Part shown: positions 37,263-46,570 of the stretch, piece by piece | How the letters are laid out: every line of letters starts with the position of its first letter | How positions within the stretch are numbered: the stretch's first letter is position 1 | Source: Deltaproteobacteria bacterium | GTDB lineage: Bacteria; Myxococcota_A; Polyangia; Haliangiales; SHYZ01 | DNA length: 64,000 bases | Direction of reading: 5' to 3' | Assembly (NCBI GenBank): GCA_016210055.1 | Contig: JACQUZ010000020.1 | Location: 1 to 64,000, forward strand | Notes under the pieces: generated by a model | What the model saw: only the letters and a program-made list of their open reading frames with translations | Databases searched by the model: none | Told to the model about the DNA's origin: nothing | Translations under genes and position numbers: made by a program

Positions 37263-37960
37263 GTGTCAGCTCCGCGAGAGGCAAGCCATTCAGCGAAAAG
37301 GAAATCGCGCTCTGAATCAATGTTGACGGCCCGGTTTTCGGGAACCAACCATCTTCTGGAATCGTTACCCTTGAAAGACCCAGCCATTAGCACCCGGCGC
37401 CTGGTGAGGTAGATGCAACCGGCACGCAGGTACATGGGGCGTAGCCGCTGCCGCGGCATGTTCTCCTCGGCTTCACAAAATGGTGGATCCACGAGTCGAT
37501 CCCCCTCCAGGTACTTCATTCGAGCGGGATGGAATCCACCGACGTCCACCACGCTGATGACGCTGTCGGCACCGGTCCTCTCGAGAAGCCCGATGCTCCC
37601 ATCGATGTCCGAAGCGGTCCTGAATGGAGTAGTAGGCTGGAGAAGAAGCGTGGCATCGTACTCGCCACCTCCCTCGAGCTCCTCGACCGCTTTCAAGGCA
37701 TGCAGCACGACCTCGATGGACTTGGCCGTGTCCGTGGCGTAGATGGCGGGCCGGACAAAGGGCACATCACCTCCAAGAGACCTCGCAATCTCGGCAATCT
37801 CTGGGTCATCGGTCGATACAACAGTTTTAGCTAGACGCGAGCTCGCTCGAGCAGCCTTAATCGTCCAGCCAATCAAGGGAATACCGCAAAGCGGTCGAAT
37901 GTTCTTTCGGGGCACCCCTTTCGATCCACCCCGGGCAGGGACGACACCCAAGACCCGCAC
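37259..37960 (-). CDS. neuA: CMP-sugar synthetase (NeuA family)
   Basis: A 233-residue cytidylyltransferase that activates a nonulosonic acid, or a similar 3-deoxy-2-keto sugar acid, with CTP. The N-terminus has the nucleotide-binding loop PARGGSKGVPRKN at 8-20, followed by VVSTDDPEIAEIA and LLLQPTTPFR, all typical of NeuA/PseF/LegF. It is 3 bp downstream of the CBS-dehydrogenase gene and overlaps the hydroxyacid dehydrogenase gene by 4 bp. The exact acid, such as neuraminic, legionaminic or pseudaminic acid, cannot be told from sequence. Confidence 0.92.
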   Translation of the reverse strand: MRVLGVVPARGGSKGVPRKNIRPLCGIPLIGWTIKAARASSRLAKTVVSTDDPEIAEIARSLGGDVPFVRPAIYATDTAKSIEVVLHALKAVEELEGGGEYDATLLLQPTTPFRTASDIDGSIGLLERTGADSVISVVDVGGFHPARMKYLEGDRLVDPPFCEAEENMPRQRLRPMYLRAGCIYLTRRRVLMAGSFKGNDSRRWLVPENRAVNIDSERDFLFAEWLASRGADT

Positions 37961-37963
37961 GGT

Positions 37964-39736
37964 CTAGCTCCCCACCGAGGACACGCAGTAGCCCAAGGCC
38001 ATGTATACGCACGGGCAGGACGAGAGCACGTCCTCCTCGCGGAACATGTGCCAGCCATCGAACAAGATACCCGGGGCCCTAAGTGCCCTGGCCAGTGAGA
38101 ACACATCCGTCTTCTCGTAGCTGGGATGGTTATTGAGCACAAGAACCGCGTCTTTGCCCGCGAAACCTCCGGGAAGCGTTTCGGGAATCAGCCCCTCGTC
38201 CTGGATGGTTGCTGGCGCGACCACGGGGTCGTGACCAAACACCCGCCCCACCTTGCCGCGGAGCATCCTTGCGATCTCGACGCCGGGGGAGCTCCGGCAG
38301 TCGCCCGTCTCTGGGCGGCCCTTGAATGCTAACCCACAGACCAGGACATCGCACCTTGCTGGATCCTTGCCGAGCTTCTTGATCTGATTCAGAACCGCGT
38401 CTACGACAAATCCCGGCATTGCCTCGTTAATCCGCCTGCCGTGCTCCATGAGGGTCTGCGTGATGGGTGCGCCTTTGGCGGCGGCGGCGAAGATGTAAGG
38501 GTCCTTTGTTAGACAGGGCCCCCCAACTCCAGGGCTGGGGAGAGGCACCGGATCGCGGGGATACCCTTGGTTGGCAGCCTTGATGGCTTCGACGGCGTCG
38601 ACGCCGTAGCGCGCGGAGAGTTGGGCAACTTCGTTCGAGAACGAGAAGATGAGATCTCGGAACGAGTTATTGATGAGCTTGACCATCTCGGCGGTCTCCA
38701 GAGAGGCAACCCGGACGATCGTGGGGGTGATTTCCCGGAACAGCGCTACGGCTGCCTCTGCACTGTCCTCATTGAGTCCGCCAATCACCTGAGGAAGCGC
38801 TCGGAGCTCGCTCTGGGCCCGACCCTCGACCGTTCGCTCTGGAGCAAAGGCCAAGTGGAAATCACTCCCCCCGCGCATCCCAGTCAGCTCCTGGAGCATC
38901 GGCAGGACGACGTTGCGCGTCGTTCCCACTGGCACGGTTGATCGCAGCACGACGAGTCCACCCCGACGCAGAAGTGGAGCGATCATCTCGCATGACCGAC
39001 GCAAAGACGTTAGGTCTGGAGTGGGGAGCTTGCCTTCCGTGGAAGGCTTGACGGGGGTACCCACCGCGACGATAAAGACGTCCGCCGCCTCGGGCATGTC
39101 GGTGCGAGATCGGAAATTGCGCCCTTGATACTCCCTGAGCATCTCGGGCAACCCGATCTCGTGGATGTAGCTTTGGCCGTTTTGGAGTGCCGTCACTAGA
39201 GTCGTGTCGGTGTCGACACCCGTCACGTTATAGCCGGAGTCGGCCATGATTAGGCCCAAGGTAAGCCCGACATACCCCAAGCCAACGACCACGATGTGTC
39301 GGTGGGTAGCAACCCTCTGCTCCCAGAGCTGGTGATAGTCGATCACTCGCGTGGGACGCCGGTCCTCGTCCACCATGACGATCTTTCCCAAGAAGAGGTG
39401 AGAAGAACGTCCCCGGCGCTCCAGCTCCGCTGGAAGACGCTCAAGCACTTCGCGCAATGCAATCCCCTCGGGAAAAACTATCGGGTCCGTGGTCATGGCC
39501 TGCCCCGCAGTGCAGCCGAGCCCCCCATGGCGGAGAATTGCCCGGCGCACGTCCCCGTCCGTCAGAGTCCCTGTCACGCGCCCTCGCTTGTCGGTAACCA
39601 GGGCAATGCCGACCGGTAAACCGTGCTCTTTCGCACCCGCGTGAATCCGCAGGACCTCGAGCAACGGGGTCTCTGGGCCAATACAAAGGGGCGCCACCGA
39701 CGGCTTCGAGCCGTTGCACTTCGTGTTTCTAGTCAT
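37964..39736 (-). CDS. Nucleotide-sugar dehydrogenase with an N-terminal CBS-like extension
   Basis: A 590-residue fusion. Residues about 14-140 look like a pair of CBS motifs (ALVTDKRGRVTGTLTDGDVRR, then AMTTDPIVFPEGIALREVL, then KIVMVDEDRRP). Residues 147-590 form a complete UDP-sugar 6-dehydrogenase: GLGYVG at 152-157, APERTVEGRA, a catalytic Cys408 in GVGGPCLTKDP, and a C-terminal NAD-sharing domain (GLAFKGRPETGD). This half resembles WecC/WbpA-type enzymes that make UDP-HexNAc uronic acids. CBS pairs usually bind adenine nucleotides and could give allosteric control. The start at 39736 overlaps the previous stop by 8 bp; 39787 is also in frame. Confidence 0.9.
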   Translation of the reverse strand: MTRNTKCNGSKPSVAPLCIGPETPLLEVLRIHAGAKEHGLPVGIALVTDKRGRVTGTLTDGDVRRAILRHGGLGCTAGQAMTTDPIVFPEGIALREVLERLPAELERRGRSSHLFLGKIVMVDEDRRPTRVIDYHQLWEQRVATHRHIVVVGLGYVGLTLGLIMADSGYNVTGVDTDTTLVTALQNGQSYIHEIGLPEMLREYQGRNFRSRTDMPEAADVFIVAVGTPVKPSTEGKLPTPDLTSLRRSCEMIAPLLRRGGLVVLRSTVPVGTTRNVVLPMLQELTGMRGGSDFHLAFAPERTVEGRAQSELRALPQVIGGLNEDSAEAAVALFREITPTIVRVASLETAEMVKLINNSFRDLIFSFSNEVAQLSARYGVDAVEAIKAANQGYPRDPVPLPSPGVGGPCLTKDPYIFAAAAKGAPITQTLMEHGRRINEAMPGFVVDAVLNQIKKLGKDPARCDVLVCGLAFKGRPETGDCRSSPGVEIARMLRGKVGRVFGHDPVVAPATIQDEGLIPETLPGGFAGKDAVLVLNNHPSYEKTDVFSLARALRAPGILFDGWHMFREEDVLSSCPCVYMALGYCVSSVGS

Positions 39737-40817
39737 GGGTTTTCCCGAGGTCGATTCTCCGGACGAGCCATTGAGCTGCTCGGTCATAGCCGTCCTTTTG
39801 TCCCAGCTTCATCGCGCTAAGAATCGCAATTCGTTCACTTCCCATCGTGATTCGGCCGAGCGCGGCGCTGACGTCCTCGTCCGTCGGAGTCGATCCAAGG
39901 TAAACTCCGAGCCCAAGGGCCTCAACCGCCCGCCCGTTGTGGACCATCTCTGAATTGCCGGGCTCGTGCACGCATGCCATCGGAACCCCAACAGCAATGC
40001 AGTCGTGAATCGTTCCCATGGCCGGCCGACATATGGCAGCGGCACACGACCGGAGCGCCGAAGAGGCGAACCCTGCTTGCACCTTCGTGCCTCCCTGAAC
40101 ACGGGTGCCTATCAGCTCGATCCCCGCAATCGACGCTGCAGCAGACCTGGCCCGCGCAAGGCAGTCGTCTGCCGCTCCAGAAGCACCTCCAAGCACCGCC
40201 ACTCGTTGCCCACTCGGGGCCGACGAATACGCGTCCGTCTCTTGGGCCTCGGCACACATCCAAGGTAATTCGATCGCCGTCGTTCGCTCCAGCATGTCCG
40301 GCATCGCGAAGCCATTCACGCAAAGCGCAGGAGGGTAATGACGAGCCAAGAGGTCCCGCTCTTGTCGGACAAAAGAGCGCACGCTCGGCTCGTGAGGGAA
40401 TGCGGCTTCGAGCACGGTGGACCACAGAAAGGAGCCTTGAATGATTGCGTCGGGCCTTAGGGCAAGTACCTGTGGGAGATTGTCACTCACTACGAAGTCG
40501 GCCCTCTCCAGGATTCGGCTGCCTTCAAGCCGGTTCATCCATGATTGGAGACGCCCATCTGAGTATTTCGCGGGGTCGCTGCTCCAGCCGACACCTGGCG
40601 CCATGATCCCATATATCCATTCGACACGACCATCCTTTTCAAGATTGGCAACCATTGGGAGGTCGCGCATTTTCGCAAGCTGCCATGCCTCGCAAGCGAC
40701 AAGGACCTTCGTATTGGGGCGACGAGTCAGCACTCGATGAAGGATTTCGAGACACCGGCGGAAATGCCCCAGACCGTTTGCGCATACCAGGAAAGCAATG
40801 GTTACGCTTTCAGGCAT
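39729..40817 (-). CDS. MurG/PseG-like GT-B protein
   Basis: A 362-residue protein with an N-terminal GLGHFRRCLEI motif (residues 15-25), resembling the GxGHxxR loop of PseG-type nucleotide-sugar hydrolases and MurG-like transferases. The C-terminal domain contains AICRPAMGTIHDCIAVGVP, like the donor-binding region of family GT28. It could be a UDP-sugar hydrolase feeding the NeuB-like synthase, or a glycosyltransferase. No residue decides between them. The start at 40817 overlaps the aminotransferase stop by 8 bp; 40826 is a second ATG. Confidence 0.72.
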   Translation of the reverse strand: MPESVTIAFLVCANGLGHFRRCLEILHRVLTRRPNTKVLVACEAWQLAKMRDLPMVANLEKDGRVEWIYGIMAPGVGWSSDPAKYSDGRLQSWMNRLEGSRILERADFVVSDNLPQVLALRPDAIIQGSFLWSTVLEAAFPHEPSVRSFVRQERDLLARHYPPALCVNGFAMPDMLERTTAIELPWMCAEAQETDAYSSAPSGQRVAVLGGASGAADDCLARARSAAASIAGIELIGTRVQGGTKVQAGFASSALRSCAAAICRPAMGTIHDCIAVGVPMACVHEPGNSEMVHNGRAVEALGLGVYLGSTPTDEDVSAALGRITMGSERIAILSAMKLGQKDGYDRAAQWLVRRIDLGKTHD

Positions 40818-41961
40818 CGTGATCATGAGAAGACGCCCGCCTTCGTCGCACGGATCGCACCTCTGCCGCGACCCGGTCTCGTTCCTCAACGGTCAAGCTC
40901 GACCCCGATGGCAGGCAAAGCCCTCGCTCGAACAGATCCCGGGCTACGTTTCCCCCGCGGACCCGACACGCGGAAAACACCGGTTGCAAGTGCATGGGCT
41001 TCCAGATGGGGCGCGATTCGATGTCGCGCGACTCGAGATGAAGGCGAATGTCCTCTCGCGTCGCCCCGAACGCACAAGCGTCGACGGTGATACACGTTAG
41101 CCAGCCGTTCGATCGCCCATACGTGGCTTCGGGCATGAAATCAATCCCCGGCAGATCGAGGGCCTTGCGGTAATAGTCTCTGCTTGCGCGCCGCTCTGCC
41201 ACCCGCTGATCGAGGACCCTCAATTGCCCTCGCCCCACCGCCGCAAGGAGGTTGCTCAGGCGATAGTTGTATCCAATCTGCGAGTGCTGGTAGTGCGGCG
41301 ATGGGTCGCGCGCTTGGGTGGCGAGGAAACGGGCGCGATCGATCCAGTCCTTGCGGTTGGCGACCAGCATCCCGCCACCGCTCGTGGTGATTATCTTGTT
41401 GCCGTTGAACGAGAACACCCCAAGCTCACCGAGCGAGCCGGCCGAACGGCCCTTGTACGAGGCACCGAGCGCTTCGGCAGCGTCTTCGAGAATTGGAACC
41501 TCGTAACGGACGCAGGCCGCTCGGATTGGGTCGTAGTCGGCGCACTGACCAAAGAGGTCCACCACGATAACCGCCTTGGGCAGCTTCCCGCGCCTAGCAG
41601 AAACCTCGAGCTCCTCGGCTAGGAGCGCGGGGTCCATGTTCCAGGTAGCGCGATCGCAGTCGATGAATACCGGACGTGCGCCGACGTAGGTGATCGGATT
41701 CGCTGACGCAGAAAACGTCAGGGTTGAGACGAGGACTTCATCGCCGGCCCCAGCGCCAAGGATCTGGAGCGCAAGATGCAGCGCCCCCGTGCCACTCGAC
41801 AGCGCGACTGCGTGAGAAACGCCAACGCGTGCGGCGACCTCCTGCTCAAATGCGTCAACATGCGGCCCGAGGGGCGCGATCCAGTTGGAGTCGAACGCCT
41901 CGACGAGCAGCTTCCGCTCGTGCTCGCCCATATGGGGTGGGGAAAGATAGATCCGGCCCAT
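40810..41961 (-). CDS. PLP-dependent sugar aminotransferase, PglE/LegC/EpsN-like
   Basis: A 383-residue DegT/DnrJ/EryC1 enzyme. It begins with IYLSPPHMGEHERKLLVEAF, close to PglE-type N-termini, has the SSGTGALHLAL loop near 55-65, Asp160 in LEDAAEALGA, and the PLP lysine 189 in SFNGNKIITTSGGG. This motif is typical of enzymes aminating C4 of UDP-4-keto-6-deoxy-HexNAc. The matching dehydratase is at 15197. It is the second sugar enzyme after the carbamoyltransferase in transcription order. No PglD-like acetyltransferase is visible in the window. Confidence 0.92.
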   Translation of the reverse strand: MGRIYLSPPHMGEHERKLLVEAFDSNWIAPLGPHVDAFEQEVAARVGVSHAVALSSGTGALHLALQILGAGAGDEVLVSTLTFSASANPITYVGARPVFIDCDRATWNMDPALLAEELEVSARRGKLPKAVIVVDLFGQCADYDPIRAACVRYEVPILEDAAEALGASYKGRSAGSLGELGVFSFNGNKIITTSGGGMLVANRKDWIDRARFLATQARDPSPHYQHSQIGYNYRLSNLLAAVGRGQLRVLDQRVAERRASRDYYRKALDLPGIDFMPEATYGRSNGWLTCITVDACAFGATREDIRLHLESRDIESRPIWKPMHLQPVFSACRVRGGNVARDLFERGLCLPSGSSLTVEERDRVAAEVRSVRRRRASSHDHDA

Positions 41962-41981
41962 TCGGTTTCACGAAAAAAGCA

Positions 41982-43691
41982 TTATTTCCTAATGATGCAG
42001 TTCCCCATCACCAGAGTGGTTAGGCCGGAGGTGTAGAACGTGCGGATGGCATCTGTTGGCGAGCAGACGATGGGTTCACCTTTGACATTGAACGACGTGT
42101 TCAGGACCACGGGTACTCCAGTCTTCTTCTCGAACGCCGAAAGCAGCGCGTGGTACAGCGGGTTCGTTTTCTTCGAAACCGTTTGAAGGCGACCCGAGCC
42201 ATCGTTGTGGGTCACCGCCGGGATGACCGCTCTCTTTTCGGGGAGTATCGGATACACCTTCTCCATGAAAGGTACCAAGGTCTGGGGCTCGATGTCGAAG
42301 TACTCTCGGACGTGTTCTTCGAGAATCGAAGGAGCAAAGGGCCTGTACGGCTCGCGGTATTTCACGGCCGCGTTGATCTTCTCCTTCATCTTGGGGTCCC
42401 GTGGATCTGCCAGGATGGACCGGTTGCCGAGGGCGCGCTGCCCGAACTCCATGCGGCCCTGGAACCAGCCAACGACGTGTCCTTCCGCCAGGAGCACTGC
42501 GGTCTCCTCGCAAGCGTTGGTGCTCGTGCGGTACGGAATTCCGTACTTCTTGAGCGTCGATTCGATCTCCTGCTGGGAATAGCCGGGGCCCCAATAGGAG
42601 TGCGAAAGGTCGATCGCTTGCCGTGGATGCCCGAGCACGCCGTAATAGAGCTGCAGGGCGGACCCGATGCAGTTGCCCGTGTCGTCGGGCGAAAAGGGGA
42701 CAAAGAGATTCTGGAAGGGCGTGTTTCGGAGTACCGCGCCGTTCGCCACCGAATTCATGAGGGCGCCGCCCGACAGGCAGAGATTCGGACATCGGGTCAC
42801 TTCATGAAGGTGCCTGAGGCAGTGGAAAAGCAGCTCCTCGAAGGCGTGCTGCGCTCCGGCTGCGATGTCGTAGTGCTTCTGCTCCAGATCGTCGTCTCCT
42901 CGGCGAGGCTCTCCGAAAAGCTCTCGGAACTTCTCGCCGTACATCTTCCCGCTCTCGAAGTTGTAGTGGTTCAAGTACTCGTAGTTGAGCTGGTACTGCC
43001 CCTCTTCGCGGAGCGTGTAGAGCTTGCGGAAGGCTTCCGCGAATCGCTTGGGATCGCCATAGGCGGACATTCCCATGACCTTCCACTCGTCGGCGTCGGG
43101 GTTGTAGCCAAGGAACTGGGTGAGCGCCGAGTAAAAGCCCCCGAGGGTGTTCGGGAAGGCCATGTCTCGAAGCGTCTCGATCCGGTTGCCCTCTCCGGTC
43201 TTCCAGCTCGTGCAGGTGTTTTCGCCATACTGGTCCACCGTGAGGATTGCCGCCCGCTCGAAAGGAGACCCGTAGTACGCCATCGCGGCGTGGCAGTCGT
43301 GATGGGTCAGATAGTGAACGTCGAAGGACTTGGACCCATCGAGCCGAAATACCTGCTCGGTGTGACGCACTTGTGCCGGATGAAGGCGATTGAAGACCTG
43401 GTTGGGTATCGCGTAGAGCCAGTGCCCTGGGTAAGGCACTCTTTCGGAGAGGCCCCCGCGAAACCTTGCTGCCACATTGATGCCGGGGTTGAAGCCCATG
43501 GCCAGGGCATCGACCTTCTCAAAGGTAATGCCTGCGGCATCCAGGCAGTAACGAATCGCCCTCACGGGGAAACCGCGGGAGTAGTGCTGCCGGTCGAGAC
43601 GTTCCTCTGGACAGGCTGCAACGAGATGACCGTCCCTGATGAGCGCCGCCGATGCGGTCAGACCTGAGTAATGGATCCCGATGATGTACAT
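41982..43691 (-). CDS. Carbamoyltransferase, NodU/CmcH family
   Basis: A 569-residue enzyme that transfers a carbamoyl group from carbamoyl phosphate to a sugar hydroxyl by way of a carbamoyl-adenylate. The N-terminal Kae1-like ATPase fold has IIGIHYSGLTASAALI and the metal-binding HHDCH at 130-134 region, SVDQ-like LTVDQYGENT and GGALMNSVANG. The C-terminal YrdC-like part has WFQGRMEFGQRALGNRSI and LNTSFNVKGEPIV. It looks complete. O-carbamoyl groups decorate nodulation factors, antibiotics and some O-antigens. It lies 115 bp after the Wzc gene, the largest gap within the operon. Confidence 0.95.
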   Translation of the reverse strand: MYIIGIHYSGLTASAALIRDGHLVAACPEERLDRQHYSRGFPVRAIRYCLDAAGITFEKVDALAMGFNPGINVAARFRGGLSERVPYPGHWLYAIPNQVFNRLHPAQVRHTEQVFRLDGSKSFDVHYLTHHDCHAAMAYYGSPFERAAILTVDQYGENTCTSWKTGEGNRIETLRDMAFPNTLGGFYSALTQFLGYNPDADEWKVMGMSAYGDPKRFAEAFRKLYTLREEGQYQLNYEYLNHYNFESGKMYGEKFRELFGEPRRGDDDLEQKHYDIAAGAQHAFEELLFHCLRHLHEVTRCPNLCLSGGALMNSVANGAVLRNTPFQNLFVPFSPDDTGNCIGSALQLYYGVLGHPRQAIDLSHSYWGPGYSQQEIESTLKKYGIPYRTSTNACEETAVLLAEGHVVGWFQGRMEFGQRALGNRSILADPRDPKMKEKINAAVKYREPYRPFAPSILEEHVREYFDIEPQTLVPFMEKVYPILPEKRAVIPAVTHNDGSGRLQTVSKKTNPLYHALLSAFEKKTGVPVVLNTSFNVKGEPIVCSPTDAIRTFYTSGLTTLVMGNCIIRK

Positions 43692-43806
43692 GCGTGCCCC
43701 TGATGGTCGGACCGCTGATCTTGGTGGAGTACACCCAGCGTGCTAGGCCAAAGCCAGCGTCGTCACGACTTCGTTTCAGTCCTTCGACGTAACCGGAGCT
43801 ATCGTA

Positions 43807-45999
43807 CTAGCCCCTGCCTGCATTGGCACTCGCAGTTTCGACACCATCTGGCGAGTGCTCATAGCGATAGCGATAGGTGTAGTAGTATCCCGAATACTGC
43901 GCCTGCTTGAGATTGATGTCGTTCATGACAACGCCGACCACGTGGCTGTCCACCTTGGCCAACGTGCGTTTTGCGCGAAGGAGTGAGTCTCGCGCCGTCT
44001 TGCCGGCCCTGACGACGAGCATCACGCCATCGACTCGCTGGGCGAGAATGGCCGGGTCGGCGACCGGCAAAACGGGCGGCGCGTCGAAAATAATATGATC
44101 GTACTTGCTCACGAGCTGACCCACCACTTCGGCAAACCGCTCCGTTTGCAGAAGCTCCGCCGGATTTGGCGGCACCGGGCCGCAGGGAAGAACGAACAGG
44201 TTCGGGACCTCCGTGCTCTTGATGCTGTCGTCGAAGGTGGCCTCACCGACCACCAGGCGCGTGAGCCCATGCTCGGCTGACAGGCCGAAGGCCTTATGGA
44301 GGCGGGGCCGCCTCAGATCCGCGTCCACGAGGAGCGTTCGGTGTCCGCTCTGCGCCATGACGACGCCGAGATTGATGGCCGACGTCGTTTTTCCCTCCAT
44401 TGGGCTCGGCGAGGTGACCAACATGCTCTTAAGGGGCCGCGCCGCTGAGCAAAAGAGAATATTGGTGCGCACTACCCGACAGCACTCCGCGGCGACCGAC
44501 CTAGGGTTCGCAACCAGGTGAAAATCACGGTCTTTGAGCGACGCCGTCTTCGCTTCCTCCAGCTCGGGGATCATCCCGAGGTACGGCAATCCCGCGGCGA
44601 CTTCGATGTCCTCCTGGGTTTTCACGCTTCGGTCTATCGCTTCCACAAGGAACGCGAGTCCGAACGCAATCAAGCCAGCAAAGACCATTCCCACCGCCAT
44701 CGCTCGAGGCAAGTTCGGCTCCACTGCGGCCTTTGGTGCACGCGCCTCATCGAGGAGCCGGATGTTATTCGCAAAATCCTGTTCCTGAAGCCCGTTCTCG
44801 TGGTAACGGCGAAGGAGTTGACCATAGATTTCAGCCGAATTGCTCGCATCCCGCCTCAGTCGCTGATACTCGATTTCTTTTTGGTTCAGGACGAAGGCTT
44901 CCGCGGAAAGGCGACCGATCTCCTTCTTGAACTGCCCCTCGGTCTCGCTGAGCGCCTTAATCTCACCATCGACGGACGCCAACAGAGTCCGTGACTCGGC
45001 TCGCAGATCCTCGAGAGCGCTCGTCACGCGCACGGCCTGCGAGGCGTGCTCGGGATGCTTCGGGCCATAACGTTCCTCTATCCCGCGGAGCTTCCGTCTC
45101 TCCTCCGCATAGAACTCCCTCAACCGCGCAATGGTCGGAGACTCGGCGACGTAGCTATGGGGAATTTCCGCGATCTCATTGTTGATCAGACCACTGATCG
45201 CCCTGCGCCTGGCCTCCAGCTCGATGCGGCGCCGCTGGGCATTGGCAAGCGCTTCCGCGAAGGACTCGAGTGCTTCCGAAAGCATCTTCTGGCGATCTTC
45301 GAATGAGACTGACAGCACGTTGAAATCGACTTTGAATGAGTAAAGAGCCGTCTCGGACTTTTCGAGCGCCTTATTGGCGTCATCGAGCTGCTTCGCGACC
45401 CAACCACGGGCGTCGCGTGTCACCCCCTGCTTGAGGCCAAGATTCTGGTCGACATAGACGGCCGTTAGATAGTTCGCGAGGTCCGAGGCCACCCTGGGAT
45501 CGCCATGGCGGATGGATACGCTGAAGACGCGACTGTCCCTCGCAAGGCTCACCTTGAGCGCGCTCATGACGAACTTCACGGCTGCTTCGATCTTGTCTTC
45601 TTCGCTCGCGCTGGGCTGGAAGTGGATACCAAGCCGCGAGTCCTTGTGGAGATTGTACTGGGTAACGGTTTTCTCGGCGATTGCTCGACTGCCAATGATT
45701 CGAGACTGCGTGTTGTAGTACTCCTTAAGATTCCAGGAGTTCGCACCCGCACCGAGCTCCACGACTTCCTCGGAACGACGCCCAAGGACCTTCGGTGCCT
45801 GGGGATCGACGACGATAGTAGCTGTCGCCTCAAATACCGACCTGCGTGTCATCGAATAGGCAATGACCGCTCCGAAGACAGCCACGAAGGCCGAGGTGAT
45901 TAGCCAGCGGTGCTTCTTGAGAAGACCCCAAGTCCGCTGCAGGTGGACACCGATACCCTCTTCAACAACCTCAGCTGTGGCATTCTCGTTCTGTGTCAT
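43807..45999 (-). CDS. wzc: Chain-length determinant fused to BY-kinase (Wzc-like)
   Basis: A 730-residue polysaccharide co-polymerase. Transmembrane helices lie at about 31-50 and 431-452 and enclose a periplasmic Wzz domain with long coiled coil (about 195-400). The cytoplasmic bacterial tyrosine kinase has Walker A SPSPMEGKTTS at 530-540, Walker A-prime VDADLRRPR at 558-566 and a later FDAPPVLPVADP. The C-terminal tail contains a tyrosine cluster (SGYYYTYRYRYE), the autophosphorylation site in this family. It controls polymerisation and export with Wzy and Wza. It starts 52 bp after the antiterminator gene. Confidence 0.95.
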   Translation of the reverse strand: MTQNENATAEVVEEGIGVHLQRTWGLLKKHRWLITSAFVAVFGAVIAYSMTRRSVFEATATIVVDPQAPKVLGRRSEEVVELGAGANSWNLKEYYNTQSRIIGSRAIAEKTVTQYNLHKDSRLGIHFQPSASEEDKIEAAVKFVMSALKVSLARDSRVFSVSIRHGDPRVASDLANYLTAVYVDQNLGLKQGVTRDARGWVAKQLDDANKALEKSETALYSFKVDFNVLSVSFEDRQKMLSEALESFAEALANAQRRRIELEARRRAISGLINNEIAEIPHSYVAESPTIARLREFYAEERRKLRGIEERYGPKHPEHASQAVRVTSALEDLRAESRTLLASVDGEIKALSETEGQFKKEIGRLSAEAFVLNQKEIEYQRLRRDASNSAEIYGQLLRRYHENGLQEQDFANNIRLLDEARAPKAAVEPNLPRAMAVGMVFAGLIAFGLAFLVEAIDRSVKTQEDIEVAAGLPYLGMIPELEEAKTASLKDRDFHLVANPRSVAAECCRVVRTNILFCSAARPLKSMLVTSPSPMEGKTTSAINLGVVMAQSGHRTLLVDADLRRPRLHKAFGLSAEHGLTRLVVGEATFDDSIKSTEVPNLFVLPCGPVPPNPAELLQTERFAEVVGQLVSKYDHIIFDAPPVLPVADPAILAQRVDGVMLVVRAGKTARDSLLRAKRTLAKVDSHVVGVVMNDINLKQAQYSGYYYTYRYRYEHSPDGVETASANAGRG

Positions 46000-46051
46000 T
46001 GTCCTCTAGTTCCGACGGCGAGATTACCCTTTTGGCAAGCGTGCTCGGACC

Positions 46052-46570
46052 CTATGCCGCCTTGACTGCGGCGGTCGGCACATTGACCACCAGGCTCCGC
46101 CCGAGAAGCTCGAGCGACACCGCGACGCGACTGTTGCCGCTTGGGCTCACGACCACAACCCCTTCCATCCCGGCCAGTGCTCCCTCCACAATGCGCACCA
46201 GCCGCCCCGACACGAGATTGAGCAGTACCTCGACGGGATGACGCGAGGCCAGCGCGATCTCGATCGATCGAATCTGCCAATCTGGCACCGACTGCGGCCC
46301 AAGAGACGAACCGAGAAGGCTCACAACCCCCGGCGCACGAAGAATCGCCAGCCTCTGCTCTGCTTGCAGCCTGCTGCGTACAAAGAGGTAACCCGGAAAT
46401 ACTGGCCGCGTCAGCGTTACTTTTCGATCTCGCCTTCGAGAAGGAAGCTCGACCGTAGGCAAGAACGTTCGCAAGCCGACTGCCTTGAGGTGCGAGGCAG
46501 CAACATCTTCATGATTCGAGCGCGTCCAGACCGCATACCAGCGAGACCCCGTTTCGTCCCTCGACTGCAT
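46052..46570 (-). CDS. NusG/RfaH-like transcription antiterminator
   Basis: A 172-residue protein with an NGN domain (RWYAVWTRSNHEDVAASHL, then RPVFPGYLFVRS) and a C-terminal KOW-type segment (GRLVRIVEGALAGMEGVVV). Specialised NusG paralogs of the RfaH/UpxY/LoaP type are often the first gene of long capsule or exopolysaccharide operons and allow RNA polymerase to read through them. This one leads an operon of about 33 kb, which fits. No ops-like element is recognisable in the upstream region. Confidence 0.92.
   Translation of the reverse strand: MQSRDETGSRWYAVWTRSNHEDVAASHLKAVGLRTFLPTVELPSRRRDRKVTLTRPVFPGYLFVRSRLQAEQRLAILRAPGVVSLLGSSLGPQSVPDWQIRSIEIALASRHPVEVLLNLVSGRLVRIVEGALAGMEGVVVVSPSGNSRVAVSLELLGRSLVVNVPTAAVKAA

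Noticed and set aside
42150-43667. Long + strand open frame of 505 codons opposite the carbamoyltransferase
   Set aside because: It mirrors a complete NodU/CmcH gene and shows no recognisable fold.
43741-43756. Possible sigma-54-type element upstream of the carbamoyltransferase (- strand, TGGCTTTGGCCTAGCA)
   Set aside because: GG-N10-GC spacing is present but the -12 box is TAGC and the -24 flank is poor; the gene is within a coupled operon, so the match is probably chance.
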